Source of the DNA: JAMZMI01 sp964353015
GTDB lineage: Bacteria > Bacteroidota > Bacteroidia > Cytophagales > Cyclobacteriaceae
Direction: 5' to 3'
NCBI GenBank assembly: GCA_964353015.1
Contig: CAYGUA010000003.1
Span: 62,001-126,000, forward strand
DNA: 64,000 bases
Shown: positions 51,888 to 60,830 of the stretch, piece by piece
How positions within the stretch are numbered: position 1 is the stretch's first letter
How the letters are laid out: each line of letters opens with the position of its first letter
The notes under the pieces: model-generated
The model's input: the letters and a program-made list of their open reading frames with translations, nothing else
Databases searched by the model: none
Told to the model about the DNA's origin: nothing
Position numbers and translations under genes: made by a program

Positions 51888-54407
51888 ATGATCCATCAAC
51901 TTATCGGGAATATTGGTCACTTATTGGTCATAGTGGCCTTTGTCACTTCGGGAATTGCAACATATGCCTTTTGGAGATCTTATCACACAGGTCTTGATTC
52001 CTGGGAAAAGATTTCAAGATTTTCATTCTACTTTCATGCATCCGCTATTGTTGGTGTTTGTATTACCTTATTTCTGATTATCAGCAATCACTATTTCGAG
52101 TACCATTACGCTTATAGCTACACCTCCAAAATTTTACCCATTTATTACCAGATTTCAAGCTTCTGGAATGGACAAGAAGGCTCGTTCTTACTTTGGATGT
52201 TTTGGAATGCAATCCTGGGCATTATATTGATTCATACGAACAAAAACTGGAAAGCGCCCATGATGATGGTGTTTTCCTTTACGCAGCTCTTTTTGGTTTC
52301 GATGATTATGGGAGTGGTTGTTTTCAACATAAAAATCGGAAGCTCCCCTTTCATGTTGTTGAGAGATGTGATCAATGATCCTATTTTTATTTCAAATCCA
52401 AACTTTGTGCCTGAAGATGGCAAAGGATTAAATCCATTGCTCCAAAACTATTGGATGGTGATCCATCCTCCTACCTTGTTTCTAGGATTTGCGACAACAG
52501 TGATTCCTTTCGCTTATTGCCTCGGCGGGATTTATGCTGGAAAATTTAAAGAATGGATCAGACCTGCGCTACCATGGGCACAGTTTTCAGCGGCTGTTCT
52601 TGGTGTAGGTATTTTGATGGGAGCCTATTGGGCATACGAAACTTTAAACTTTGGTGGCTACTGGAACTGGGATCCTGTAGAAAATGCGATTTACGTGCCC
52701 TGGCTAATCCTAGTAGCTGGTGTACACACGATGATCGCGTTTAAGAAAAATGAAACAGCTCTTAAGTCATCAATCATTTTGGTAATCGCCACTTATGTAT
52801 TGATTGTGTATTCCACATTTCTGACAAGAAGTGGAATCCTTGGCAATGCTTCTGTGCATTCATTTACTGATTTGGGTCTCTCCGGGCAATTATTGATTTA
52901 CCTTTTTGTCTTCATCATCCTATCAATCATTTTGATAGTGAAAGCCTGGAAAAACATCCCTTCAAACCCTGATGAAATCTCAACATATAGCCGAGAATTC
53001 TGGATTTTCATGGGTGCGATTACTCTCAGTCTGATGGCTTTTCATGTCATTTTCGTAACTTCTTTTCCTGTCTACAATAGCATTGGAGACTTGTTTGGTT
53101 GGGATTTAAACTTGGCGCCTCCTGCTGATCCGGTCAAATCTTATTCCAGCATTCAGATCTATTTTGCGATAGCAGTAGCGATATTATCTGGTACCGGTCA
53201 GTTTTTTTGGTGGAAAAAAATGGACAAAAAGGAGCTTAAAAATCAGCTTGCAGTACCATTCATACTCACTCTGATTTCATCAGCAATAATTATTGCAGTT
53301 TTTAAAATACATGACATTTGGTATGTCCTACTATTGACAGCATCTATTTATTCGATCTTCGCTAATCTTAAAATTTTCCTTTCTATTTCTAAATCGAATC
53401 TCAAGCTAACAGGTGGATCAATTGCCCATGTTGGGATCGCGTTGATGCTGATTGGAATTTTGTTTTCATCTGGATATTCAAAAATTCTTTCGAAAAACAA
53501 TACGGGTTTGCTTTGGAGCAAAGAATTTCCTGATGAGGTAAACCAAAACAATCTCTTACTATTTCTGAATGAACCACGTCAAATGGGTGATTTTTCACTC
53601 ACCTATAAAGGCATTCGCAAGCTGACCACAGATTTTGGTTATGTTGATCTAAATGATATCGAAGGAGCCATCAGTCCTTTGGAATTGGTTATTGCTAGAA
53701 ATACTACGACGAATGAAGGTGATGCTCTCAAAACTGGTGACACTGTTAAGATCATCAATCCTGAAAACAGCTATTTTGAAGTACTCTACAAAAAGGGGAA
53801 TGGAAGTGAATTTACGCTCTTTCCAAGGGTTCAGATGAATGAATCTATGGACATGATTGTGTATTCCCCAGACATAAATCGCACGCTTACAGCTGATCTT
53901 TATACGCATGTGAGAACATTTCCGGATCCTGAACAGGAAACAGAATGGAGTGATGTCAAAGAAGTAAAAGCTGAACCAGGTAAACCATTTTTCATCAATG
54001 ACTATGTGGCCAATTTTATAGGAATGGAGCCTATCACAACTATTCCTGGAATGACTTTCAACCCTGGAGATGTTGCCGTCAAAGCCACCATCGAAATACA
54101 AGGTGAAACAAAAACATATATCGCTGAGCCGATCTATATCATCAAAGACAATATGGCCGGACGGGTTCCTTATCAAGTGAACGATCTAGGCGCCAGGATC
54201 AGCATTCAAAATATATTGCCTGAGGAAAATAGTTTCGTTTTTGGCGTAAGTACCACACAAAAAGACTGGATCATTATGGAAGCTGTAGAAAAGCCAGTAA
54301 TCAATTTACTTTGGCTGGGAACTTTGTTTCTGGTAATTGGATTTGGAGTAGCTATAAATCGTCGATATTCTGAGTTTGTGAAAATGCGAGATAAAGGCAT
54401 GGAATAA
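51888..54407 (+). CDS. ccmF: Cytochrome c heme lyase CcmF/CcsA-type
   Basis: The 839-residue integral membrane protein has about fourteen helices. It carries the WWD heme-binding motif WNWDPVENAIYVPWLILVAG (about 259-278) and conserved histidine pairs (MVIHPPTLFLGFATTVIPF; FLTRSGILGNASVHSFTDLG). A large extracytoplasmic C-terminal part (about 540-810) lies before the last helix. CcmF attaches heme from CcmE to apocytochrome CxxCH motifs. It is longer than E. coli CcmF (647 residues). ccmG/H-type thioreduction genes do not follow. Confidence 0.94.
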   Translation: MIHQLIGNIGHLLVIVAFVTSGIATYAFWRSYHTGLDSWEKISRFSFYFHASAIVGVCITLFLIISNHYFEYHYAYSYTSKILPIYYQISSFWNGQEGSFLLWMFWNAILGIILIHTNKNWKAPMMMVFSFTQLFLVSMIMGVVVFNIKIGSSPFMLLRDVINDPIFISNPNFVPEDGKGLNPLLQNYWMVIHPPTLFLGFATTVIPFAYCLGGIYAGKFKEWIRPALPWAQFSAAVLGVGILMGAYWAYETLNFGGYWNWDPVENAIYVPWLILVAGVHTMIAFKKNETALKSSIILVIATYVLIVYSTFLTRSGILGNASVHSFTDLGLSGQLLIYLFVFIILSIILIVKAWKNIPSNPDEISTYSREFWIFMGAITLSLMAFHVIFVTSFPVYNSIGDLFGWDLNLAPPADPVKSYSSIQIYFAIAVAILSGTGQFFWWKKMDKKELKNQLAVPFILTLISSAIIIAVFKIHDIWYVLLLTASIYSIFANLKIFLSISKSNLKLTGGSIAHVGIALMLIGILFSSGYSKILSKNNTGLLWSKEFPDEVNQNNLLLFLNEPRQMGDFSLTYKGIRKLTTDFGYVDLNDIEGAISPLELVIARNTTTNEGDALKTGDTVKIINPENSYFEVLYKKGNGSEFTLFPRVQMNESMDMIVYSPDINRTLTADLYTHVRTFPDPEQETEWSDVKEVKAEPGKPFFINDYVANFIGMEPITTIPGMTFNPGDVAVKATIEIQGETKTYIAEPIYIIKDNMAGRVPYQVNDLGARISIQNILPEENSFVFGVSTTQKDWIIMEAVEKPVINLLWLGTLFLVIGFGVAINRRYSEFVKMRDKGME

Positions 54408-54447
54408 TTTGATTTCAATTTCAAATGCTTTGATTCGAAAAACCTAA

Positions 54448-55236
54448 ATGGCTCTGAAAATTGCAATCCTCGGAAATGGAAACCTAGCGTTCCACTTGGC
54501 CAAAAGACTCTTTGAGTCTGATAATCCGGCTGTTGCCCTGATTCTACGTGACCTTAAAAATTCGGTAGCTTTTACCCCATTTCTTGATAATGCTGCGATC
54601 ATAACCAGTGATTTCAACTTGCAATCATATGATTGGGATTTGGTAATTATCGCCGTAAGCGATAGAGCGATCCGAGAAATTATAGCCAAAACAAATTTTC
54701 CTGAAAATGCGGTTGTCGTTCATACATCAGGATCGGAATCTCTGGAGATTTTTCAAGACTCAGAAATAGAGAAATTTGGAGTTATCTATCCATTGCAGAC
54801 ATTCTCGAAAGAGAAAAATATAAGTTTTGAATCCATTCCAATCTTTATTGAAGCAACCAGCCATGAAGCTAGCAAACAAATTCTAGCTGCAGCGACTTTA
54901 TTATCAAATCAGGTTTCTGAGCTCAGCTCAGAAAAGAGGCTGAGACTTCATATGTCAGCAGTGATCGCATGTAATTTCACGAATGCCTTGTTTGGTATTG
55001 CAGAAAAAGAATTGAAGGAAATTGGTCTTGAACTCTCCATAATTTCTCCACTGATATACGAAACAGTAGAAAAGGCAATCAGTATTGGCCCAGAAAAAGC
55101 TGCTACAGGGCCTGCCATTCGAGGTGACAAAAATATCATTGATAAACATTTGGCGCTTTTAAGTAATTCGCCTGATGTAGAAAGTCTATATCGACAGTTG
55201 ACTAAATTGATAGAAAATTCCAAGTCCCAAAAATGA
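54448..55236 (+). CDS. DUF2520-type Rossmann oxidoreductase-like protein
   Basis: The 262-residue protein has an NAD(P)-binding Rossmann N-terminus (KIAILGNGNLAFHLAKRLFE, 4-23) and a helical C-terminal domain (SEKRLRLHMSAVIACNFTNA, then KAATGPAIRGDKNIIDKHLA), the arrangement of the DUF2520 family related to ketopantoate and F420-dependent reductases. The substrate is not known. It overlaps the downstream prenyltransferase gene by four bases, a neighbourhood often kept in this phylum. Confidence 0.85.
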   Translation: MALKIAILGNGNLAFHLAKRLFESDNPAVALILRDLKNSVAFTPFLDNAAIITSDFNLQSYDWDLVIIAVSDRAIREIIAKTNFPENAVVVHTSGSESLEIFQDSEIEKFGVIYPLQTFSKEKNISFESIPIFIEATSHEASKQILAAATLLSNQVSELSSEKRLRLHMSAVIACNFTNALFGIAEKELKEIGLELSIISPLIYETVEKAISIGPEKAATGPAIRGDKNIIDKHLALLSNSPDVESLYRQLTKLIENSKSQK

Positions 55237-56096
55237 TGCGCCTGATCAAATATGATTTTCTTGGATTTCTGCTTGCAAGCAGGATTCCAAATCTATTGAT
55301 CATTGCCAGCACACAATATTTAACACTCATCTATTTGGTGGCTGATTTCCACAATAAAAAATCAGTGCTTACTTCATTTGGCTTTTTTCTACTTGTCACA
55401 AGCACATTAATGATTGCGGCGGCAGGATATATCATCAACGATTATTATGATCAGAAAATAGATATGATCAATCGACCGGACAAGGTAGTTATAGGCACTT
55501 TGTTCAGAAGAAGATTAGCCATGGCGTCACATGTAGCTTTATCATTGATGGGGATTTTTCTCGGATTTTTTATCAAAATAGAAATTGGAGTCATCCACAT
55601 TTTCAGCACCTTTTCTTTATGGTATTATTCTAATTCACTTAGAAGGCTCCCAATAATAGGAAATCTAATAGTTGCATTTATGTCGGGGCTTTCATTACTT
55701 ATGGTGCCGGTTTATTTAGGGAAAATCGAACCTCTGGTTTACATCTATGGCATTTTTGCGATGACCATTATTTTGATCAGAGAAGTAATCAAAGATATTG
55801 AAGACGTGAAAGGTGATGCCACTTTTGGTTGCCAATCCGTACCAGTTGTTTGGGGAATCAGAGGTGCCAAGGTTTTCATTTACTTCATAATTATCGGAGG
55901 TGGACTATTCCTAATTTCATTTTTAGTGCTGATAAAGAATTGGCATGTGCGGTATTACTTCATGGCTTTATTGCCCATATTTATTTGGTTTGTTTACAAA
56001 TTGGCCAAAGCCGACAGGAAAATAGAATACGAGGAACTCAGAAGTTTCACCAATCTGATCATCTTCACCGGACTCTTAAGTATGCTGTTTATTTAA
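55233..56096 (+). CDS. UbiA-family prenyltransferase
   Basis: The 287-residue enzyme has about eight or nine helices and the two Asp-rich motifs that bind prenyl diphosphate through Mg2+: NDYYDQKIDMINRPDKVVIG (about 70-89) and REVIKDIEDVKGDATFGCQS (about 179-198). It resembles Bacteroidota members annotated as geranylgeranylglycerol-phosphate geranylgeranyltransferases or quinone-type prenyltransferases. The acceptor is not clear from sequence. It starts within the stop region of the DUF2520 gene. Confidence 0.88.
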   Translation: MMRLIKYDFLGFLLASRIPNLLIIASTQYLTLIYLVADFHNKKSVLTSFGFFLLVTSTLMIAAAGYIINDYYDQKIDMINRPDKVVIGTLFRRRLAMASHVALSLMGIFLGFFIKIEIGVIHIFSTFSLWYYSNSLRRLPIIGNLIVAFMSGLSLLMVPVYLGKIEPLVYIYGIFAMTIILIREVIKDIEDVKGDATFGCQSVPVVWGIRGAKVFIYFIIIGGGLFLISFLVLIKNWHVRYYFMALLPIFIWFVYKLAKADRKIEYEELRSFTNLIIFTGLLSMLFI

Positions 56097-56101
56097 AATT
56101 C

Positions 56102-56674
56102 ATGACAAAAAATATAGCCATTTTCGCCTCTGGAAGCGGGTCAAACGCGGAAAACATCATCAAAGAATTTCGAACTACAGAACTTAAAGTCTGCGTAGTT
56201 TTTTGTAATAATCCAGAGGCGTATGTGATTGAAAGATGCAAAAATCTAGATATTCCATGTGTCGTTTTTGATCGAGCAGCATTTAAATCCGATTCATTCC
56301 TTGAAGCTTTGTCCGAATATAAAATCTCATTTATTGTATTGGCAGGATTTCTTTGGAAAGTGCCCGAATACCTCATCAAAGCATTTCCTGATAAAATCAT
56401 CAACATTCATCCGGCCTTGTTGCCAAAATATGGAGGCAAAGGAATGTATGGGTCGCATGTGCACAAATCGGTGGTAGAAAACAAAGAATCCGAGTCAGGT
56501 ATTACCATCCATCTTGTGAATGAAAATTATGACGAGGGACGGATCATATTTCAGGGCAAATGTGCTGTGAATGAAGATGATACTACCGAAACAGTCGCTC
56601 AAAAGGTTCATGAACTTGAATATCTCCACTTTCCAACAATTATTGCAGAATACATTCGCAATCACAAAGGATAA
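56102..56674 (+). CDS. purN: Phosphoribosylglycinamide formyltransferase
   Basis: PurN transfers the formyl group of 10-formyl-THF to GAR in purine synthesis. The start is ATG 56102 (MTKNIAIFASGSGSNAENII), six bases after the prenyltransferase stop; a longer open frame beginning at 55829 is an extension through the neighbour's coding region. The 190-residue protein has GSGSN, the PALLPKYGGKGMYGSHVH catalytic stretch and ESGITIHLVNENYDEGRII with the active-site Asp. Confidence 0.96.
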   Translation: MTKNIAIFASGSGSNAENIIKEFRTTELKVCVVFCNNPEAYVIERCKNLDIPCVVFDRAAFKSDSFLEALSEYKISFIVLAGFLWKVPEYLIKAFPDKIINIHPALLPKYGGKGMYGSHVHKSVVENKESESGITIHLVNENYDEGRIIFQGKCAVNEDDTTETVAQKVHELEYLHFPTIIAEYIRNHKG

Positions 56675-56689
56675 AAGACGATTAATTTT

Positions 56690-56697
56690 TACTTTTG
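56690..56697 (+). promoter_or_regulatory. Possible purH promoter -7 element
   Basis: TACTTTTG matches the TAnnTTTG -7 consensus of Bacteroidota, 91 bases before the purH ATG. No convincing -33 TTTG box is present about 19 bases upstream, so this is a weak prediction. Confidence 0.3.
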
Positions 56698-56787
56698 CGC
56701 CTTGTTTAATCCTTTGCCTTTTTAGCATTGTTGGAAACGATACATCAGTAAAAATATTTCTTCAACTTTCATCCATCAACTTTAAAT

Positions 56788-58314
56788 ATGAGTGACGTAA
56801 AAATCAAATCTGCCCTTATTTCTGTATTCTATAAAGATGGTCTCGACCCGATCGTAGAGAAACTTCATGAATTAGGCGTAAAAATTTATTCAACCGGAGG
56901 CACTCAGAAATTTATTGAAGACAAAGGAATAGAAGTCACTCCTGTGGAAGATGTGACAGCTTACCCTTCTATTTTTGGAGGAAGAGTAAAGACACTTCAT
57001 CCGAAAGTTTTTGGTGGCATTCTTTATCGCAGAGGTTTAGAAAGTGATGAAAATGAAAAAACTGAATACGATGTGCCAGCAATTGATTTGGTCATTGTGG
57101 ATTTATATCCATTTGAGGAAACAGTAGCCAGTGGCGCGAGTGAAGAAGATATTATCGAAAAAATTGATATCGGTGGAATCGCATTAATCAGAGGAGCAGC
57201 TAAAAACTTTCAAGATGTCGTGATTGTAAGCTCCAGAAATTATTATGCGGATTTCCTTCAAATTCTAAATGCAAAAGAAGGCTCAACCAGTCTCGCGGAT
57301 AGAAAACTATTTGCAACCCGAGCTTTCGATACTTCGTCGCATTACGATTCTGCGATATTTAACTATTTGAATAAAGAAGAAGCAGTGCCTTCCTTTAAGC
57401 TAAGTGCTTCTAATGGGAAAGTGCTGCGATATGGAGAAAACCCGCATCAAAAAGGTGTTTTCTTCGAAGAATCCGCACCATATTTTGATCAGATTCATGG
57501 CAAGGAAATCTCCTACAATAATCTGGTAGATATTGAGGCGGCCATTCAGCTCATCAATGAGTTTAACAACGAAACTGCATTTGCCATACTGAAACACAAC
57601 AACGCTTGCGGAATTGCTACGGCCAACAGCGTCAAGGAAGCATACGAAAGAGCCTATGCCGCTGATACAACTTCCGCATTTGGTGGTGTTCTAATCACAA
57701 ACAAGGAAGTAGATAAGGATGCAGCTGACACCATGAATAGTTTGTTTTTTGAGATTTTAATCGCTCCTTCATTTGCATCAGAAGCACTCGAAATATTAAA
57801 AGGAAAGAAAAACAGGATTCTCCTTTTGCAGAAAAAATCCTGGGATAGAAATCTTGTTTACAAAAGCATGCTCAATGGAACATTGGTTCAGGATTTTGAT
57901 GGGGTTACAGATTCAAAAGATGGACTAAAGGTGATGACCAATACTTCACCTACAGATGCGGAAATTGAAAATCTGCTTTTCGCATCGAAAGTATGTAAAC
58001 ATTCTAAATCGAATACAATCGTATTAGCTAAGGATGGTCAACTTCTTGCAAGTGGCGTAGGTCAGACTTCAAGGGTAGATGCTTTGGAGCAAGCGATAGA
58101 AAAAGCACAAAAATTTGGCTTTGACTTGAAAGGTGCCGCGATGGCTTCAGATGCCTTTTTCCCATTTCCTGATTGTGTGGAGATTGCCTTTAACGCGGGA
58201 ATTACTTCAGTAATTCAGCCTGGAGGATCGGTGAAAGATCAACTTTCTGTAGATTATTGCAATGAAAATGGAATTGCTATGGTTTTCACAGGAATCAGAC
58301 ATTTTAAGCATTAA
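56788..58314 (+). CDS. purH: Bifunctional AICAR formyltransferase / IMP cyclohydrolase
   Basis: PurH carries out the last two steps of IMP synthesis. The N-terminal cyclohydrolase domain (1-200) shows KSALISVFYKDGLD, STGGTQKFIED and GGRVKTLHPKVFGGILYRR. The C-terminal formyltransferase domain (200-508) shows LRYGENPHQKG, the KHNNACG catalytic Lys-His, and GAAMASDAFFPFPD. The 508-residue length is normal. It follows purN after 113 bases, and guaB elsewhere in the window continues the same pathway to GMP. Confidence 0.98.
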   Translation: MSDVKIKSALISVFYKDGLDPIVEKLHELGVKIYSTGGTQKFIEDKGIEVTPVEDVTAYPSIFGGRVKTLHPKVFGGILYRRGLESDENEKTEYDVPAIDLVIVDLYPFEETVASGASEEDIIEKIDIGGIALIRGAAKNFQDVVIVSSRNYYADFLQILNAKEGSTSLADRKLFATRAFDTSSHYDSAIFNYLNKEEAVPSFKLSASNGKVLRYGENPHQKGVFFEESAPYFDQIHGKEISYNNLVDIEAAIQLINEFNNETAFAILKHNNACGIATANSVKEAYERAYAADTTSAFGGVLITNKEVDKDAADTMNSLFFEILIAPSFASEALEILKGKKNRILLLQKKSWDRNLVYKSMLNGTLVQDFDGVTDSKDGLKVMTNTSPTDAEIENLLFASKVCKHSKSNTIVLAKDGQLLASGVGQTSRVDALEQAIEKAQKFGFDLKGAAMASDAFFPFPDCVEIAFNAGITSVIQPGGSVKDQLSVDYCNENGIAMVFTGIRHFKH

Positions 58315-58467
58315 ATCATAGAATTTCATGATTGAAATTGATCATGATTGACCGATAAATTGAAATTCAATTAAAAGCGGATTCAGATTAGATTTAATAT
58401 TTCTAAGTTTTCAACTTGGTTTATATAAATTCGTAACTTTCCGCACCTTAAACTAGCGCACACAAAA

Positions 58468-59496
58468 ATGGGTTTTTTTGATTTCTTCAATAGTGATATT
58501 GCCATCGACCTTGGAACGGCTAACACTTTGATTATCAGCAAGGATAAAATTGTAGTCGACGAGCCGTCGATTATTGCTATTGATAAAAATACCAACAAGG
58601 TATTAGCCATCGGAAGAGAGGCCATGCAGATGCATGAAAAAACCCACGAAAACATCAAGACTATTCGTCCATTGAAAGATGGTGTAATTGCGGATTTCCA
58701 CGCTGCAGAGCATATGATTCGCGGCATGATCAAAATGATTGAATCTACGAATAATAGATTTCTTCCATCATCTCATAGAATGGTGATCTGCATTCCTTCA
58801 GGAATTACTGAAGTGGAAAAACGTGCGGTCCGCGATAGTGCAGAACATGCTGGTGCAAAAGAAGTTTACATGATCCATGAGCCAATTGCTGCGGCAATCG
58901 GTATCGGCATCAAAATCGAGCAGCCAATCGGCTCAATGATTGTGGATATTGGAGGTGGAACTACGGAAATCGCTGTAATCGCATTGAGTGGAATTGTTTG
59001 TGATCAGTCCATCCGTGTGGCGGGGGATTCATTCAACAAAGACATTCTTGATTATATGAGACGTCAGCACAATCTGCTGATTGGTGAGCGTACAGCAGAA
59101 AGAGTGAAAATCGAAGTAGGATCCGCGCTTACAGAACTAGAAGACGGTCCAGAAGATTATGAAATTCGCGGACGTGATTTGATGACTGGAATCCCGAAGG
59201 TGATCAAAATATCCTATTCTGAAATTGCTTTTGCTATTGATAAATCAGTGTCTAAGATAGAAGAAGCTGTGCTGAAAGCTTTGGAAATTTCCCCACCTGA
59301 GCTGTCAGCAGATATCTATGACAATGGCATCTATCTGACAGGTGGAGGCGCATTACTAAGAGGTTTGGACAAAAGGCTGGCTATGAAAACTAAATTGCCA
59401 ATTCACATTGCTGAAGATCCGCTTAGAGCTGTAGTACGTGGAACTGGGTTGGCCTTGAAAAACCTGAATAGCTATAAGCCTGTTTTAATGACATAG
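58468..59496 (+). CDS. mreB: Rod-shape determining actin homologue MreB
   Basis: MreB is a cytoplasmic actin-like ATPase that guides peptidoglycan elongation. The 342-residue protein shows the phosphate-1 motif IAIDLGTANTLI (11-22), the IGREAMQMHEKTHENI region, VDIGGGTTEIAVI and the adenosine motif YLTGGGALLRGLDKRL. It is the first gene of mreB-mreC-mreD-mrdA-rodA. The 153 bases upstream hold a CATGAT...ATCATG inverted repeat (58327-58346) without a T-tract and a TAACTTTC box (58434-58441) resembling a -7 element. Confidence 0.98.
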   Translation: MGFFDFFNSDIAIDLGTANTLIISKDKIVVDEPSIIAIDKNTNKVLAIGREAMQMHEKTHENIKTIRPLKDGVIADFHAAEHMIRGMIKMIESTNNRFLPSSHRMVICIPSGITEVEKRAVRDSAEHAGAKEVYMIHEPIAAAIGIGIKIEQPIGSMIVDIGGGTTEIAVIALSGIVCDQSIRVAGDSFNKDILDYMRRQHNLLIGERTAERVKIEVGSALTELEDGPEDYEIRGRDLMTGIPKVIKISYSEIAFAIDKSVSKIEEAVLKALEISPPELSADIYDNGIYLTGGGALLRGLDKRLAMKTKLPIHIAEDPLRAVVRGTGLALKNLNSYKPVLMT

Positions 59497-59502
59497 GCTT
59501 AA

Positions 59503-60318
59503 ATGCAGAATTTATTAAACTTCCTTTACCGATTCAGAACCTTTGGTTTCTTTCTTGTTCTGGAAGCTTTTTGTGCCTGGCTGATACTGTCTTTCAATCA
59601 AAGACAAAATGCTGCATTTCTAAATTCTTCAAATGCCACCATTGCAAGTATCAACTATTTCACTAACAACACAAGCCGCTTTATAAACCTTGCATCGGTC
59701 AATAAAAAGCTGTTGCAAGAGAACCAATTCCTGAGATCAGAGCTAGCGCGCATCAACAAGCAGTCCATATCTCCCGATTCTTCCCTGAACAAATATGAAT
59801 ATGTTGCTGCCAAGATAATCAACAATACTTATCAACGGTCGCTCAACTATTTCACATTAGATATTGGTGCTGAAGAAGGAGTTATGCCAGGAATGGGGGT
59901 AATATCTGACAAAGGAGTGATCGGACAGGTTAAATCTGTCTCGGATCATTTTGCCACAGTTACTTCCCTTTTACACAGGAATCTATTGGTATCAAGTGTG
60001 ATCAAATCATCTAATACATTGTGCACTGTGCAATGGGATGGAGAATCACCAACAGAAGCAGCTATTCGGTATATCCCAAGGCACATTTCTTTATTCGAAG
60101 GTGACTCAATCGTCACATCAGGATATAATTCGGTTTTTGCTCCAGACATATTAATTGGCACCATATCCTCCTTTGATTTAAATATTGAAGATGCATTTTA
60201 CGAAGCTAAAGTGAAACTCGCCATCGATTTTACTTCACTCAATTACGCTTATGTGATAAAGAGTCTACTTAAGGATGAGAAGGACAGTTTGGAATTTGAA
60301 ATTAAATCTGCCAGATGA
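59503..60318 (+). CDS. mreC: Rod-shape determining protein MreC
   Basis: MreC is the periplasmic scaffold of the elongasome. The 271-residue protein has a membrane helix (about 13-32, FGFFLVLEAFCAWLILSF), a coiled-coil (about 50-90) and a beta domain with LDIGAEEGVMPGMGVISDKG (about 125-144), VIGQVKSVS, then SVIKSSNTLCTVQW. It overlaps mreD by four bases. Confidence 0.94.
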   Translation: MQNLLNFLYRFRTFGFFLVLEAFCAWLILSFNQRQNAAFLNSSNATIASINYFTNNTSRFINLASVNKKLLQENQFLRSELARINKQSISPDSSLNKYEYVAAKIINNTYQRSLNYFTLDIGAEEGVMPGMGVISDKGVIGQVKSVSDHFATVTSLLHRNLLVSSVIKSSNTLCTVQWDGESPTEAAIRYIPRHISLFEGDSIVTSGYNSVFAPDILIGTISSFDLNIEDAFYEAKVKLAIDFTSLNYAYVIKSLLKDEKDSLEFEIKSAR

Positions 60319-60830
60319 TCAGAATTAACTACGCACGGCAAATAGGTCATTTCGCTGCATTTATGCTATTGCAGCTTCCATTGCTATATAAGTTCATTCT
60401 TTTTGACATTGCTTTTGGCTTTTTTTATATTGGATTCATCCTTTTTTTACCGATGGGTTTGAGCCGAACCACCGCCATGATTATCGCATTAATTAGCGGA
60501 CTTGTTATTGATTTATTTTCTAATTCTCCCGGGATACATGCATCTGCCTGCGTATTTATTGCTTTGGTCAGAAATTATTGGTACATGGCCAGCATTGGCG
60601 ATTATGATGACGATGTGAACATTTCTTACAATCAATTAAAGATTTGGGGGAGCATCAAATATTTACTCCCATTGATTTTCACACATCATTTGATCATTTT
60701 CACAATAGAGAATGGTGGGTTTGGTGATTTCATGCATTTGTCAAACAAAATCATCATGAGTTCCGCTTACACCTTTATCGTAGTTTTTGGAATCAGTTTA
60801 CTCCTTGCTCCAAGAGAAAGATCAACATGA
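60315..60830 (+). CDS. mreD: Rod-shape determining protein MreD
   Basis: The 171-residue inner-membrane protein has five or six helices and matches MreD in size, topology and place between mreC and PBP2. Visible family-like features are FFYIGFILFLPMGLSRTTAM (about 36-55) and GLVIDLFSNSPGIHASACVF (about 63-82). It overlaps both neighbours by four bases (ATGA). Confidence 0.9.
   Translation: MIRINYARQIGHFAAFMLLQLPLLYKFILFDIAFGFFYIGFILFLPMGLSRTTAMIIALISGLVIDLFSNSPGIHASACVFIALVRNYWYMASIGDYDDDVNISYNQLKIWGSIKYLLPLIFTHHLIIFTIENGGFGDFMHLSNKIIMSSAYTFIVVFGISLLLAPRERST

Noticed and set aside
55829..56101. N-terminal extension of purN
   Set aside because: This stretch is the other frame of the UbiA gene. 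The canonical purN start is the ATG at 56102.
58327..58346. Inverted repeat CATGAT...ATCATG as a purH terminator
   Set aside because: The stem is short and A/T-rich and no T-tract follows, so it is not a convincing terminator.
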